From Azotobacter vinelandii CA (GTDB lineage Bacteria > Pseudomonadota > Gammaproteobacteria > Pseudomonadales > Pseudomonadaceae): a stretch of DNA of 64,000 nucleotides. A model generated the notes under the pieces. It had not been told where the DNA came from and made no database searches. It was given only the letters and a program-made list of their open reading frames with translations. The stretch's first letter is position 1, and each line of letters begins with the position of its first letter. The stretch spans positions 3,958,501-4,022,500 of the forward strand of contig NC_021149.1 of assembly GCF_000380335.1 (NCBI RefSeq), in the 5' to 3' direction. Position numbers and translations under genes: made by a program. Positions 6,805 to 16,967 of the stretch are shown piece after piece.

Positions 6805-9396
6805 ATGTCATCGCATAAATTCGGACTCAATCTGGTGGTGGTCGTGGCAGTCGCTGCGCTCTTCACCGGAATCTGGGCGCTCTACAACCTGCCGGTCACC
6901 GCGCCGGACTGGCCCGAGCAGATCTCCGGCTACTCCTTCTCCCCCTTCCGCCCCGGGCAGAATCCCCAGGAAAACCGCTACCCGAGCGACGATGAAATCC
7001 GCGCCGACCTGGAGTTGCTCAGCCGGCAGACCGACAGCATCCGCACCTATTCGGTGGACGGCAACCTGGCCAACGTGCCGCGCCTGGCCGAGGAGCTGGG
7101 CCTGCGCGTGACCCTGGGCATCTGGATCAGCCAGGACATGGAGCGCAACGAGCGGGAAATCGCCAAGGCCATCGAGCTGGCCAAGAGCTCGCGCAGCGTG
7201 GTGCGCGTGGTGGTCGGCAACGAGGCGCTGTTCCGCAGCGAGATCACTCCCGAGGCGCTGATCGCCTACATCGACCGGGTCCGCGCCGCGGTCAAGGTGC
7301 CGGTGACCACCTCCGAGCAGTGGCACATCTGGCAGGAATACCCCGAGCTGGGCCGCCACGTCGACCTGATCGCCGCGCACATCCTGCCCTACTGGGAATT
7401 CGTGCCGATGGAGGACTCCGTCCAGTTCACCCTCGACCGCGCCCGCGACCTGAAGAAACTGTTCCCGAGAAAGCCGCTGCTGCTCTCGGAGGTCGGCTGG
7501 CCGAGCAACGGCCGTACCCGCGGCGGCGCCGAGGCCACCCAGATCGACCAGGCGATCTACCTGCGCACCCTGGTCAATACCCTGAACGCCCAGGGCTACA
7601 ACTACTTCGTCATCGAGGCCTTCGACCAGCCCTGGAAGATCGACGACGAGGGCTCGGTCGGTGCCTACTGGGGCGTCTACAACTTCGAGCGCCAGCCCAA
7701 GTTCGCCTTCGAGGGACCGGTGGTGGCCATTCCCCAGTGGCGCCTGCTGGCGGTCGGCTCGGTGGTCCTCGCCGTACTGGCCCTGGCTCTGCTGCTGATC
7801 GATGGCAGCGCGCTGCGCCAGCGCGGACGCACCTTCCTGACCTTCGTCGCCTTCGCCTGCGGCTCGATCCTGGTGTGGATCGGCTACGACTACAGCCAGC
7901 AGTACAGCACCTGGTTCAGCCTCACCGTCGGCTTCCTGCTCGCCCTCGGTGCGCTCGGCGTGTTCATCGTGCTGCTCACCGAGGCCCACGAACTGGCCGA
8001 GACGGTATGGACGCTCAAGCGCCGCCGGCCGTTCCCGCCGGTGACCGCCGACGAAGCCTACCGGCCCAAGGTGTCGATCCACGTGCCCTGCTACAACGAA
8101 CCGCCGGAGATGGTCAAGCAGACCCTCGACGCCCTCTCGCGCCTGGACTACCCGGACTTCGAGGTGCTGGTGATCGACAACAACACCAAGGACCCAGCGG
8201 TCTGGAAGCCCCTCGAGGAGCACTGCGCGCGCCTCGGCCCGCGCTTCAGGTTCTTCCACGTCGCGCCGCTGGCCGGCTTCAAGGGCGGCGCGCTGAACTA
8301 CGTGCTGCAGTACACCGCGCCGGACGCCGAAGTGGTCGCGGTGATCGACTCCGACTACTGCGTCGAACGCGACTGGCTCAAGCACATGGTGCCGCACTTC
8401 GCCGACCCGAAGATCGCCGTGGTGCAGTCGCCGCAGGACTATCGCGACGACCGCGAAAGCGCTTTCAAGAAGCTCTGCTACGCCGAATACAAGGGCTTCT
8501 TCCATATCGGCATGATCACCCGCAACGACCGCGACGCGATCATCCAGCACGGCACCATGACCATGACCCGGCGTTCGGTGCTGGACGAACTGGGCTGGGC
8601 CGACTGGTGCATCACCGAGGACGCCGAGCTGGGCCTGCGGGTGTTCGAGAAGGGCCTCTCGGCCGCCTATTCCGAACGCAGCTACGGCAAGGGACTGATG
8701 CCCGACACCTTCATCGACTTCAAGAAGCAGCGCTTCCGCTGGGCCTACGGCGCCATCCAGATCATGAAGCGCCATACCCGCAGCCTGCTGTGGGGCAAGG
8801 AGAGCGAGCTGACCCGCGGCCAGCGCTACCACTTCCTGGCCGGCTGGCTGCCGTGGATCGCCGACGGGCTGAACATCTTCTTCACCCTCGGCGCCTTGCT
8901 GTGGTCGGCGGCGATGATCATCGTCCCGCACCGGGTCGACCCGCCGTTGCTGATCTTCGCCATCCCGCCGCTGGCGCTGTTCTTCTTCAAGGTCGGCAAG
9001 ATCCTGTTCCTCTACCGCCGCGCGGTGGGCGTCAACCTCAAGGACGCCTTCTACGCCGCGATCGCCGGCCTGGCGCTGTCGCACACCATCGCCAAGGCGG
9101 TGCTCTACGGCTTCTTCACCAGCAGCATCCCGTTCTTCCGCACACCGAAGATGGCGAACAACCACGGCATCCTGGTGGCCCTGGCGGAAGCCCGCGAGGA
9201 GGTGGTGATCATGCTGGTGCTGTGGGGCGCGGCCGCCGGCATCGCCCTGGTGCAGGGCTTCCCGAGCAACGACGTGATCTTCTGGGTGGCGGTCCTGCTG
9301 ATCCAGTCGCTGCCCTATCTGGCGGCGCTGATCATGGCGCTGCTGTCGTCGCAGCCGAAGAAGGTTCAGGAGGTCCCGCTCGTCGAAGCCGTCTGA
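6805..9396 (+). CDS. ndvB: NdvB-type beta-(1,3)-glucan glucosyltransferase
   Basis: 863 residues in two modules. An N-terminal anchor (about 8-28) precedes a periplasmic GH17-like domain with the glutamates expected for catalysis: E140 in VVVGNEALF and E229 in [12 protein letters not shown]. Several membrane segments (from about 312) then lead to a cytoplasmic family-2 glycosyltransferase with PCYNEP (~427), the D-x-D of VIDSDYC (~515), TEDAELG (~604) and the QRFRW processivity motif (~642), followed by C-terminal membrane helices. P. aeruginosa NdvB makes periplasmic cyclic glucans linked to biofilm antibiotic tolerance. The start at 6805 begins the membrane anchor; the open frame before it lacks protein character. 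dapE follows, as I recall for PA1163-PA1162. Confidence 0.9.
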   Translation: MSSHKFGLNLVVVVAVAALFTGIWALYNLPVTAPDWPEQISGYSFSPFRPGQNPQENRYPSDDEIRADLELLSRQTDSIRTYSVDGNLANVPRLAEELGLRVTLGIWISQDMERNEREIAKAIELAKSSRSVVRVVVGNEALFRSEITPEALIAYIDRVRAAVKVPVTTSEQWHIWQEYPELGRHVDLIAAHILPYWEFVPMEDSVQFTLDRARDLKKLFPRKPLLLSEVGWPSNGRTRGGAEATQIDQAIYLRTLVNTLNAQGYNYFVIEAFDQPWKIDDEGSVGAYWGVYNFERQPKFAFEGPVVAIPQWRLLAVGSVVLAVLALALLLIDGSALRQRGRTFLTFVAFACGSILVWIGYDYSQQYSTWFSLTVGFLLALGALGVFIVLLTEAHELAETVWTLKRRRPFPPVTADEAYRPKVSIHVPCYNEPPEMVKQTLDALSRLDYPDFEVLVIDNNTKDPAVWKPLEEHCARLGPRFRFFHVAPLAGFKGGALNYVLQYTAPDAEVVAVIDSDYCVERDWLKHMVPHFADPKIAVVQSPQDYRDDRESAFKKLCYAEYKGFFHIGMITRNDRDAIIQHGTMTMTRRSVLDELGWADWCITEDAELGLRVFEKGLSAAYSERSYGKGLMPDTFIDFKKQRFRWAYGAIQIMKRHTRSLLWGKESELTRGQRYHFLAGWLPWIADGLNIFFTLGALLWSAAMIIVPHRVDPPLLIFAIPPLALFFFKVGKILFLYRRAVGVNLKDAFYAAIAGLALSHTIAKAVLYGFFTSSIPFFRTPKMANNHGILVALAEAREEVVIMLVLWGAAAGIALVQGFPSNDVIFWVAVLLIQSLPYLAALIMALLSSQPKKVQEVPLVEAV

Positions 9397-9454
9397 CAGG
9401 CGGTCGGCATTGCCGGACAGCGCTGCGGCAGCGCCGCCCCCTCCTGCGCCCCGA

Positions 9455-9482
9455 AAGCCGCTGCAGCCCCGCAGCGGCTTTT
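9455..9482 (+). terminator. Intrinsic terminator of ndvB
   Basis: A perfect stem AAGCCGCTGC / GCAGCGGCTT around a short AGCCCC loop is followed by TTTTG. It lies 60 bp after the ndvB stop and about 40 bp before the dapE start, so dapE probably has its own promoter. Confidence 0.85.
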
Positions 9483-9523
9483 GTCTTAAAATGCCGTCCT
9501 TTTCCCGCCGTTTCGGAGCCATG

Positions 9524-10681
9524 ATGACCGCCACCGCCCTCTCCCCCACCCTGGCGCTCGCCTGCGAACTGATCGACCGGCCCTCGGTCACGCCGCTGGA
9601 CGAGGGTTGCCAGGCGCTGATGATGGCCCGCCTGGGCGCCCTCGGCTTCGCCCTGGAACCGATGCGCATCGGAGAGGTGGAGAATTTCTGGGCCCGTCGC
9701 GACGGCGGCACGGGCGAGGGACCGGTACTCTGCTTCGCCGGCCATACCGACGTGGTGCCGACAGGTCCGCACGAAGCTTGGCAGACCCCGCCCTTCACCG
9801 CCACCCTCGACGCCGACGGCATGCTCCGCGGGCGCGGCGCGGCGGACATGAAGGGCAGCCTGGCGGCCATGCTGGTCGCGGTGGAACGCTTCGTCGCCGA
9901 CCATCCGCGCCATCGCGGGGCGATCGCCTTCCTGATCACCAGCGACGAGGAAGGCCCGGCGCTGCACGGTACCCAGGCGGTGGTCGAGCGCCTGCGCGCG
10001 CGTGGCGAACGCCTGGACTGGTGCATCGTCGGCGAGCCGTCGAGCAGCGAGACGCTCGGCGACGTGGTGAAGAACGGCCGGCGCGGCTCGCTCGGCGCGA
10101 CTCTGACGGTGCGCGGCAAGCAGGGCCACGTGGCCTATCCGCAACTGGCCAGGAATCCCATCCACCAGGCCGCGCCGGCGCTGGCCGAACTGGCCGCCGA
10201 GCACTGGGACGACGGCAACGCCTTCTTCCCGCCGACCAGCTTCCAGATCTCCAACATCCAGGCCGGCACCGGCGCCACCAACGTGATCCCCGGCGAGCTG
10301 CAGATGTTGTTCAACTTCCGCTTCTCCACCGAGTCCACGGTGGAGGGTCTGCAGCGGCGCGTCGCGGCGATCCTCGACCGCCACGGCCTCGACTGGCACA
10401 TCGACTGGGCGCTGTCCGGCCTGCCCTTCCTCACCGAACCGGGCGCACTGCTGGACGCCGTGTCGGCCAGCATCCGCGCGGTGACCGGCCGGGACACCAC
10501 GCCCTCGACCAGCGGCGGCACCTCGGACGGCCGCTTCATCGCCACCCTGGGCACCCAGGTGGTCGAGGTCGGTCCGCTCAACGCCACCATCCACCAGGTC
10601 GACGAATGCGTGCTGGCCAGCGACCTGGAGCTGCTCACCGAAATCCACTACCAGACCCTGGTGCGGCTGCTGGCATGCTGA
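9524..10681 (+). CDS. dapE: Succinyl-diaminopimelate desuccinylase
   Basis: 385 residues of the M20 metallopeptidase family. It hydrolyses N-succinyl-LL-diaminopimelate in lysine and peptidoglycan precursor synthesis. Visible elements: zinc-binding His in [12 protein letters not shown] (~74), the bridging Asp in RGAADMKGS, the catalytic Glu pair in TSDEEGPA, and the C-terminal [12 protein letters not shown], which carries residues conserved in DapE. Two ATGs lie in tandem; the second (9524) is five bases after GGAG (9515-9518) and is preferred. The last 7 bp overlap rlmA. Confidence 0.96.
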   Translation: MTATALSPTLALACELIDRPSVTPLDEGCQALMMARLGALGFALEPMRIGEVENFWARRDGGTGEGPVLCFAGHTDVVPTGPHEAWQTPPFTATLDADGMLRGRGAADMKGSLAAMLVAVERFVADHPRHRGAIAFLITSDEEGPALHGTQAVVERLRARGERLDWCIVGEPSSSETLGDVVKNGRRGSLGATLTVRGKQGHVAYPQLARNPIHQAAPALAELAAEHWDDGNAFFPPTSFQISNIQAGTGATNVIPGELQMLFNFRFSTESTVEGLQRRVAAILDRHGLDWHIDWALSGLPFLTEPGALLDAVSASIRAVTGRDTTPSTSGGTSDGRFIATLGTQVVEVGPLNATIHQVDECVLASDLELLTEIHYQTLVRLLAC

Positions 10682-11478
10682 TCTGTCCTCTCTGCCGGGG
10701 CACGCTGCAGCCTGACGAGCAAGGCGCGACCTGCCCGGCCGGCCACCGCTTCGATCGCGCCCGCCAGGGCTACCTGAACCTGCTGCCGGTACAGCACAAG
10801 AAAAGCCGCGATCCCGGCGACAACCAGGCGATGGTCGAGGCGCGCCGGCGCTTCCTGGAGGCCGGCCACTACGCCCCGCTGGCCCTGCGCCTGACCGAAC
10901 TGGCCGCCGAACGCGCGCCGCGCCGCTGGCTGGACGTCGGCTGCGGCGAGGGCTACTACACGGCGCAACTGGCCGCGGCCCTGCCCGCTGCCGATGGCTA
11001 CGCCCTGGACATCTCCCGCGAGGCGGTCAAGCGGGCCTGCCGCAGGGCTGCGCAATTGACCTGGCTGGTGGCCAGCATGGCGCGAGTACCGCTGGCCGAT
11101 GCCAGTTGCGAACTGCTGGCCAGCCTGTTCAGCCCGCTCGACTGGCAGGAGGCGCGGCGCCTGCTGGCTCCCGGTGGCGGCCTGCTGCGCATGGGGCCGA
11201 CCCGCGAGCATCTGCTGGAACTGCGCGGCCTGCTCTATGACGAGGTGCGCGAATACGACGACGCCAAGCACCTGTCGCTGATTCCGCCCGGCATGCGGCT
11301 CGCGCACAGCGAAACGCTGAGCTACCGGCTGCGTCTGGATGCCGCCGGGGATCGTGCCGACCTCCTGGCGATGACCCCGCACGGCTGGCGCGCCAACGCC
11401 GAACACCGCGCCGCGGTGATCGCCGCGCCCTTAGAGGTCACGATCGCCATACGCTACGATTGGATCGAACGAAATTGA
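10675..11478 (+). CDS. rlmA: 23S rRNA (guanine-745-N1)-methyltransferase
   Basis: 267 residues. It opens with a zinc-binding segment CPLCRGTLQ...CPAGH, typical of RlmA (RrmA), then a class I SAM-binding motif [12 protein letters not shown] (about 87-98) and a substrate region with the family's [13 protein letters not shown] pattern. It methylates G745 in helix 35 of 23S rRNA. The ATG at 10675 lies inside the end of dapE, so translation is coupled. Confidence 0.9.
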   Translation: MLICPLCRGTLQPDEQGATCPAGHRFDRARQGYLNLLPVQHKKSRDPGDNQAMVEARRRFLEAGHYAPLALRLTELAAERAPRRWLDVGCGEGYYTAQLAAALPAADGYALDISREAVKRACRRAAQLTWLVASMARVPLADASCELLASLFSPLDWQEARRLLAPGGGLLRMGPTREHLLELRGLLYDEVREYDDAKHLSLIPPGMRLAHSETLSYRLRLDAAGDRADLLAMTPHGWRANAEHRAAVIAAPLEVTIAIRYDWIERN

Positions 11479-11510
11479 CGCAAGGGTCTGTCGATCCTGG
11501 GGAATTCGCC

Positions 11511-11885
11511 ATGCGCCAACCCGACATCGAAATCTACCTGAAGGACGGCGACCAGCAGGCGGTCACCGACTGGCTGAACGCCGCCATAGGGCCCTGCACG
11601 CCCTGGCAGCGCCAGGGCCAGACCTTCAAGTGCCAGGCGGCCGACGGCGCGCCCATCACCTGGCTGCCGAACGCGGTGGGCAAGTGGCACAGCCTGTTCA
11701 TCGAAAGCGAGCGGACGCCCTGGGAGGACGACCTGGCCTTCGCCCGCGCTGCCTTCGCCGCGCTGGGCGTGCAGATCCGCTGCGCGCCGGGGGGCTGGCA
11801 GGAAGAGGAAAGCGTCGATGCCGCCGACCGCTGGATCAAGATCGACGATACGGGCGAACAGGAGTTCATCTGGCGGACCCACTGA
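11511..11885 (+). CDS. Conserved hypothetical protein (pseudomonad type)
   Basis: 124 residues with no recognised domain. The protein is acidic and Trp-rich (WLNAAIGPCTPWQ, WLPNAVGKWHSLF, PGGWQEEES) with no signal peptide or membrane segment, so a small soluble cytoplasmic protein is likely. The ATG at 11511 is preceded by GGGGAATTC. It lies 32 bp after rlmA, in a position I recall being occupied by a similar small protein between rlmA and the cold-shock gene in P. aeruginosa. Function unknown. Confidence 0.75.
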   Translation: MRQPDIEIYLKDGDQQAVTDWLNAAIGPCTPWQRQGQTFKCQAADGAPITWLPNAVGKWHSLFIESERTPWEDDLAFARAAFAALGVQIRCAPGGWQEEESVDAADRWIKIDDTGEQEFIWRTH

Positions 11886-11972
11886 GGGCCGAGGACGCCT
11901 CGGCGCCTGCCGAAGCCTGGAGAGAAGCGTGGAGAAGCGGACAGGCCCGTCGCCGACGGACCTGCCGGTGTC

Positions 11973-12182
11973 TTACATCTTGGAGACGTCTTCCGCCTGC
12001 AGGCCCTTCTGGCCCTGGATCACCGAGAATTCCACCTTTTGTCCCTCGATCAGGGATCGGTGACCTTCGCCGCGGATGGCGCGGTAATGGACGAACACGT
12101 CCGGGCCGCTCTCGCGCTGAATGAATCCATAGCCTTTGGCATCATTGAACCACTTGACGGTTCCGACCTCACGATCAGCCAT
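11973..12182 (-). CDS. Cold-shock domain protein (CspA family)
   Basis: 69 residues forming a single cold-shock domain. RNP1 is KGYGFIQR (16-23) and RNP2 is DVFVHYRAI (28-36); W11 and F12 of KWFND also contact nucleic acid in the family. It binds single-stranded RNA/DNA as an RNA chaperone. The start at 12182 has a GGAGAGAG site. It is convergent with the preceding hypothetical gene. The ~286 bp upstream contain AT-rich patches consistent with the long leader common in csp genes. Confidence 0.95.
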   Translation of the reverse strand: MADREVGTVKWFNDAKGYGFIQRESGPDVFVHYRAIRGEGHRSLIEGQKVEFSVIQGQKGLQAEDVSKM

Positions 12183-12468
12183 TACCACTCTCTCCACACA
12201 TGCAATTTTTGTTCGACTTACCAGAGGCCACCATGGCCCGCGGACGTGCTCCAAACCCTCAAACATGCTCTAGGCTTGGGTGTTGAAGGCGCATCCCTGG
12301 AAGCACCGCTTGGGCAGTATAAAGCAACCACCTGGGCAGGGAAGGACTTTTTGTCGCAGGCGCAACCCCTCCAGATCAATAAATCGGTCGAAAATTCCAC
12401 TATTTTCATCGATTTGGAGGTTGCTATCGGCTCCGAAATATCTTCTGGAGCCGGTCCCTGCCCTCCTC

Positions 12469-14301
12469 TCAGGCCCGCCGCCGGCGCCACAGCCAGACAG
12501 CCAGCGCGCCCAGGGTCAGCAGCATCGGTACCAGGGCGATATTGAGGAACTTGAGGGTACGCCCGAGCGCCTCGATGTCGGCATTGAACTGGTAGCGCAC
12601 CTCGCGAAGTTCCTTGCGGATACGCAGCTTTTCCTGGAGGAACTGCTGCAGGGTGGCCTGCTGCTCGGGGCTCAGTTCCAGGACCTTGCCCGGCTCCTCG
12701 CCCTGCTGCAGGGCGGCGAGCTGCCGCTCGGTCTGCTCCAGGCGCTGCTGCAGCACCTCCTCCTTCTCGCGGAAGCGCGCCTCCGCCTCGCGCTGCAGCG
12801 CCTCGACCACCTCGAACGGACGGCTGAAGCGGCCGCGCGAGCGTACCTCGATCAGCGCGTCGGAGCCGGCCAGGTTGTCCAGCGCGTTGATCGCGAAGCT
12901 GGCGTTGTCGGCGAACGGCTGCGGGATGCGCTGGCCGAAGAAGTCCTGTATCCGCACCCACATGCGGTCGCTGAGCAGGTCGCTGTCGGCGACCAGGATC
13001 AGATTGATGTTGTCGACCGACTTGATGCCGTCCTTGCGCCCCTCGATCCCGTCCGGATAGGCCGATCTGGCCGGCCCGTCGACTCGCGCGGCAATGGCGT
13101 AACGCTCGCCGGTCGGTTGCAGATCGGCATAAAGACTCTGCGGATCGTCGACCGCGGCGACGCGCTCGGCGTCCAGCGGCATGGCATGGGTGGAACTCTG
13201 GATGAGCGGCACGAAACGGGTCGAGGCGCCCTCCAGCGGATCGAGGATACCGGCGCTGGCGACGATCAGGCTCTCCAGTCCGGCGGTGGTGACGTCCTGC
13301 TGATCGAGCGCTTCGGGCGGCAGGTTCAGCCAGGTGGGATGGCGCACCGCCCGCTGTCCCTGGCCGAGGCTCACGGCCATGGCATAGACGCCGTCGCCGA
13401 GCACCTCGGCGGGGCGCAGGCGCACGCCCCAGGCCTTGAACAGCGGCTCCAGATCGGATGCCCGGCCAGCGCCCATCTCGCCGGACAGGCTCATGCCGCT
13501 GTCGATCTCGCTGAGCGGATCGACGAAGGCCAGCAGCTTGCCGCCGCGCATCACGAACTGATCGATGGCATAGAGGGTCTGCTCCGGCAACTGCTTCGGA
13601 TGCACCAGCAGCAGCACCGAAACCTCCTCGGGAATCTGGTCGACACCGGGCTCGAGGCTCTCGATGCGAAACAGTTGGCGAATTTCCTCGAGCACCATCC
13701 AGGGCGCCGTCGGCTGTCCGGCGAGCATGTCGAAGCCGCCGTTCAACTGCAGCCCGGAAAGCACTCCGACGACCGGCAGGCGGGCATGCGCCAGACCCTG
13801 CACCAGGCGGCTGATCTCGTATTCGAGGAACTCCTCCTGATCCAGCGGGAAGAACGGGATCGCCTGGGTGTTGCCCGCCGCGTTGCGTCCGGCCAGACCG
13901 AAGTAGACCTGCTCGTCGCCCTGGTTCAGCGGCACCGCCTGCAGGCCGAACTCGGCGGCGCGATCCTCGTCCTCGGAGAACGGCTCGGGGTCGACGATGT
14001 GCAGGCGCAGCTTGCCGTTCGCCACCCGCTCGTAGGCCTTGAGCATCTCTTCGACCCGCCGGGCGTAGTTGCGCAGCGGCGCCAGTTCGCGTGTGGCCTG
14101 GTCGGAGTAGAAGAAATACAGGTCCAGCGGCTGCTCCAGCCCGGCGAGAATACGCTCGGTGCCGGCGGACAGGGTGTAGAGCTTCTGCTCGGTGAGATCC
14201 AGGCGGGCGTTGCCCGGCAACTGGCTGGAAAGAACGTTGAAGGCCAGGAACGCCACTGCGATGAGCAGCAGCCCGACGCCCGAATAAAGGATCTTCTTCA
14301 T
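12469..14301 (-). CDS. GldG-like ABC-transporter accessory protein
   Basis: 610 residues. An N-terminal membrane anchor (about 5-24) is followed by a large extracytoplasmic domain of the GldG/ABC_transp_aux type: LYTLSAGTERILAGL near the start and a second domain with LLVHPKQLPEQTLYAIDQFVMRGG-like sequence (split here by position, about 220-245). A coiled-coil-like stretch rich in Glu/Gln/Arg (about 500-580) precedes a C-terminal helix and a basic WRRRRA tail. It is the last gene of a three-gene export operon, starting one base after the permease stop. Confidence 0.85.
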   Translation of the reverse strand: MKKILYSGVGLLLIAVAFLAFNVLSSQLPGNARLDLTEQKLYTLSAGTERILAGLEQPLDLYFFYSDQATRELAPLRNYARRVEEMLKAYERVANGKLRLHIVDPEPFSEDEDRAAEFGLQAVPLNQGDEQVYFGLAGRNAAGNTQAIPFFPLDQEEFLEYEISRLVQGLAHARLPVVGVLSGLQLNGGFDMLAGQPTAPWMVLEEIRQLFRIESLEPGVDQIPEEVSVLLLVHPKQLPEQTLYAIDQFVMRGGKLLAFVDPLSEIDSGMSLSGEMGAGRASDLEPLFKAWGVRLRPAEVLGDGVYAMAVSLGQGQRAVRHPTWLNLPPEALDQQDVTTAGLESLIVASAGILDPLEGASTRFVPLIQSSTHAMPLDAERVAAVDDPQSLYADLQPTGERYAIAARVDGPARSAYPDGIEGRKDGIKSVDNINLILVADSDLLSDRMWVRIQDFFGQRIPQPFADNASFAINALDNLAGSDALIEVRSRGRFSRPFEVVEALQREAEARFREKEEVLQQRLEQTERQLAALQQGEEPGKVLELSPEQQATLQQFLQEKLRIRKELREVRYQFNADIEALGRTLKFLNIALVPMLLTLGALAVWLWRRRRA

Positions 14302-14302
14302 G

Positions 14303-15037
14303 TCAGTCGGCCTTCTTCAGATCGACCACCACCGCGGTGGCGGCCAGCCAGGCGGCGATCAGGGAGAGGAAATAGAGCAGATCGCGCAGATCGAGAACGC
14401 CCTTGCTGATCGCGTCGAAACGTACCAGGAAGCTCAACGAGGCCACCGCATCGAGCAGCCATTGCGGCGCCCAGTCGGCGAAGGCGTCGAGCACCAGCGG
14501 AAAACCGCTGACGATGAACAGGAAACTCAGGCTGACGGCGAGGATGAAGGCGATCACCTGGTTCTTCGCCAGCGCCGACATGCACGAGCCGATCGCCAGG
14601 TAGGCGCCGGCCAGCAGCCAGCTACCGAGGTAGCCGGTGAGAATCGCGCCATTGTCCGGGTCGCCCAGGTAATTGACGGTGAACACCATGGGGAAGGTCA
14701 GCAGCAATGCCAGGCCGGCGAACACCCAGGCGGCGAGGAACTTGCCGACGACCGCCTCGAAGCGGCCGATCGGCAGGGTCATCAGCAGCTCGATGGAGCC
14801 CGACTTGCGTTCCTCGGCCCAGAGGCGCATGGCGATGGCCGGGACCAGGAACAGGTAGAGCCAGGGATGGAAATCGAAGAAAGGCGCGAGGCTCGCCTGG
14901 TTGCTCTCGAAGAAGCGGCCCAGGTAGAAGGTGAACACCCCGGAGAGAACCAGGAAGATCAGGATGAACACATAAGCCAGGGGCGTGGCGAAATAGCTGC
15001 CCAGTTCGCGCTTGAAAACCACCGGTAGCTGCCTCAT
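14303..15037 (-). CDS. ABC-2 type permease, GldF-like
   Basis: 244 residues with about six membrane segments. The first segment (LAYVFILIFLVLSGVF) is followed by an amphipathic stretch and the EERKSGSIELLMTLP motif of ABC-2 permeases (about 76-90). It ends LLYFLSLIAAWLAATAVVV. The ATG at 15037 overlaps the ATPase gene stop by 4 bp. Together with the ATPase and the GldG-like protein it should form an exporter or envelope-remodelling complex in the inner membrane. Named GldF-like by resemblance to gliding-motility exporters; no gliding function is implied. Confidence 0.88.
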   Translation of the reverse strand: MRQLPVVFKRELGSYFATPLAYVFILIFLVLSGVFTFYLGRFFESNQASLAPFFDFHPWLYLFLVPAIAMRLWAEERKSGSIELLMTLPIGRFEAVVGKFLAAWVFAGLALLLTFPMVFTVNYLGDPDNGAILTGYLGSWLLAGAYLAIGSCMSALAKNQVIAFILAVSLSFLFIVSGFPLVLDAFADWAPQWLLDAVASLSFLVRFDAISKGVLDLRDLLYFLSLIAAWLAATAVVVDLKKAD

Positions 15038-15954
15038 GCCGCCTCCCCTCGGGTCAGACTGCGGAACACTTCGTCGAGGCGGCCGCGCTCCACGTCCAGC
15101 TCGCGCACCTGCCAGCCGCGCTGGTGGATCAGCGCATTGACCTGGGGAAAGATCACCTCCCCCGGCCTGGCCAGCACGGTGAGGCTGCCCTCGCGTGGAT
15201 TGCTCTCGATTCCGGCGACGCCCGGCAGCGCCGCCAGCGCATTCTGCTCCAGGCCCTCGCCGACCAGGGTCACCGCCTGGTGGTAGCGCGAGCGGCTTTC
15301 CAGCTCCAGCGGCGTGCCGTCGGCCACCAGCCTGCCGGCGGCGATGATCAGCGCGCGGCTGCACACCGCCGTCACCTCCTCGAGGATATGGGTGGAGATG
15401 ATCACGATGCGGTCGCGGGCCAGATCGCCGATCAACCGGCGCACCTGATGCTTCTGGTTGGGATCGAGGCCATCGGTCGGCTCGTCGAGGATCAGCACCG
15501 GCGGCTCGTGGAGAATCGCCTGGGCCAGGCCGACCCGGCGCTTGAAGCCCTTGGAGAGGGTATCGATGCTCTGCCCGAGCACCTTCTCCAGTTCCAGCCG
15601 CTCGACCGCCGCGGCGACCCGCCGCCGCTTCTCCGCGCCGCGGAAACCGCGCACCTCGGCGATGAAGCCGAGGAAGCCGGCCACGCGCATGTCCCCATAG
15701 CAGGGCGCGCCCTCCGGCAGATAGCCGATCAGCCGCTGGGCCTGGAGGGTCTGGCGGCGGATGTCGAAACCGAGGATGCGCGCGGTGCCGGAGGTCGGCG
15801 CGAGAAAGCCGGTGAGCATTTTCATGGTGGTGGACTTGCCGGCGCCGTTGGGGCCGAGAAAGCCCAGCACCTCCCCCGGCTGGACGCGGAAGGACAGATC
15901 GTCCACCGCGGTGCGCTGCGCGAAGCGCCTGGTCAGCTTCTCTATCTCGATCAT
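15034..15954 (-). CDS. ABC transporter ATPase, GldA/CcmA-like
   Basis: 306 residues. Walker A is GPNGAGKST (34-42), the signature region LSKGFKRR (133-140), Walker B VLILDEPTDGLDP (153-165), and the switch His lies in IISTHILEEV (~190). An unusual C-terminal ~90 residues with two beta-alpha units (PGVAGIESN, VNALIHQRGWQVREL) is typical of the drug/GldA-type subfamily. First gene of the operon ATPase-permease-GldG. Confidence 0.93.
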   Translation of the reverse strand: MIEIEKLTRRFAQRTAVDDLSFRVQPGEVLGFLGPNGAGKSTTMKMLTGFLAPTSGTARILGFDIRRQTLQAQRLIGYLPEGAPCYGDMRVAGFLGFIAEVRGFRGAEKRRRVAAAVERLELEKVLGQSIDTLSKGFKRRVGLAQAILHEPPVLILDEPTDGLDPNQKHQVRRLIGDLARDRIVIISTHILEEVTAVCSRALIIAAGRLVADGTPLELESRSRYHQAVTLVGEGLEQNALAALPGVAGIESNPREGSLTVLARPGEVIFPQVNALIHQRGWQVRELDVERGRLDEVFRSLTRGEAA

Positions 15955-16279
15955 GGCCTCTCATCCGTGTAGTAAGGCCTTCCCGCCAGCCGACGGCCAC
16001 AGGCGGGAAACGCCTCGTTCGATCCGTTGAAAAGCCCGCCCTGTGCGGACGGGTCCGGCGCCGATGGCCGCGTATCGGGGGCCTTCCAACGGCCAGTGGT
16101 GAATGCCGGCGGACTATAAGGAGTCCGCCGCCGGCCTGGCAAGCCACTGCCCGGTGCCACGCCCCTCCCCCGCAAGCGCTCTGCCATGCGGGCGGAAAGC
16201 CCGATTCGCGGGAGCCGGACTGTTCCGCTCCGCCCGCCTCGGCTAAGCTGGCCGTCCCTTTTCCGCGCGGAATGCCATC
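15955..16279. other. Divergent intergenic region with a hairpin
   Basis: 325 bp between the ABC operon (minus strand) and the DUF4197 gene (plus strand); it must hold promoters for both. I found no gene. The only clear structure is a perfect inverted repeat at 16108-16129, GGCGGACT-ATAAGG-AGTCCGCC, extended by GCC/GGC on each side. It could be an operator or an RNA hairpin. Confidence 0.5.
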
Positions 16280-16957
16280 ATGCGTCGAATCGCCCCGCTG
16301 CTCGCCGGCCTCGTGCTGGGTACCCACGCCTTCGCCCTCTCCCTCGCCGATCTCAGCCAGGGGGATGCCAGCGGCGGACTCAAGGACGCACTCAGCCAGG
16401 GGGCGCAACTGGCCGTACGGCAACTGGGCCAGCCCGGCGGCTTCAGCAACGATCCCGCGCTGCGCATCGAGCTGCCGGGCGGTCTGGGCAAGCTCGCCAA
16501 GACCATGAAACTGATGGGCATGGGCAGCCAGGTCGAGCAACTGGAGGCCAGCATGAACCAGGCCGCCGAGGCCGCCGTTCCCCAAGCCGGGAGCCTGTTG
16601 CTGGATGCGGTGCGCAAGATGACCGTGGCCGACGCCAAGGAGATTCTCTCCGGTTCGGAGGATGCGGCCACCCAGTACCTCGACCGCAGCAGCCGCGAGC
16701 AGATCCGCGCCAAGTTCCTGCCCATCGTCAAGCAGGCGACCGACCAGGTCGGCCTGGCCCGCCAGTACAACGCCTTCGCCGCCAAGGCGGCTGGCTTCGG
16801 CGCGATCGATGCGAAAAGCGCCAATCTCGAAAACTATGTCACCGAGCGGGCGCTCGACGGACTGTTCGAGGTGATCGCCGGCGAGGAAGCCAAGATCCGC
16901 GAGAACCCGACCGCCGCCGCCACCAGCCTGGCGAAGAAGGTGTTCGGCGCCCTGTAA
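16280..16957 (+). CDS. Exported DUF4197-family protein
   Basis: 225 residues. A signal peptide (RRIAPLLAGLVLGTHAFA, cleavage near 18-20) indicates a periplasmic location. The mature protein matches the DUF4197 pattern: ALRIELPGGLGKLAKTMKLMG early, then MTVADAKEILSGSEDAATQYL and AIDAKSANLENYVTERALDGLFEVI at the end. No catalytic motif is evident and the function is unknown. The gene is convergent with rsmJ, 10 bp away. Confidence 0.85.
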   Translation: MRRIAPLLAGLVLGTHAFALSLADLSQGDASGGLKDALSQGAQLAVRQLGQPGGFSNDPALRIELPGGLGKLAKTMKLMGMGSQVEQLEASMNQAAEAAVPQAGSLLLDAVRKMTVADAKEILSGSEDAATQYLDRSSREQIRAKFLPIVKQATDQVGLARQYNAFAAKAAGFGAIDAKSANLENYVTERALDGLFEVIAGEEAKIRENPTAAATSLAKKVFGAL

Positions 16958-16967
16958 CGCGCTGTGT

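Noticed and set aside
6808-10119. Very long minus-strand open frame opposite ndvB and dapE
   Set aside because: Arg/Ala/Gly/His-rich translation with no motifs; ndvB and dapE explain the region.
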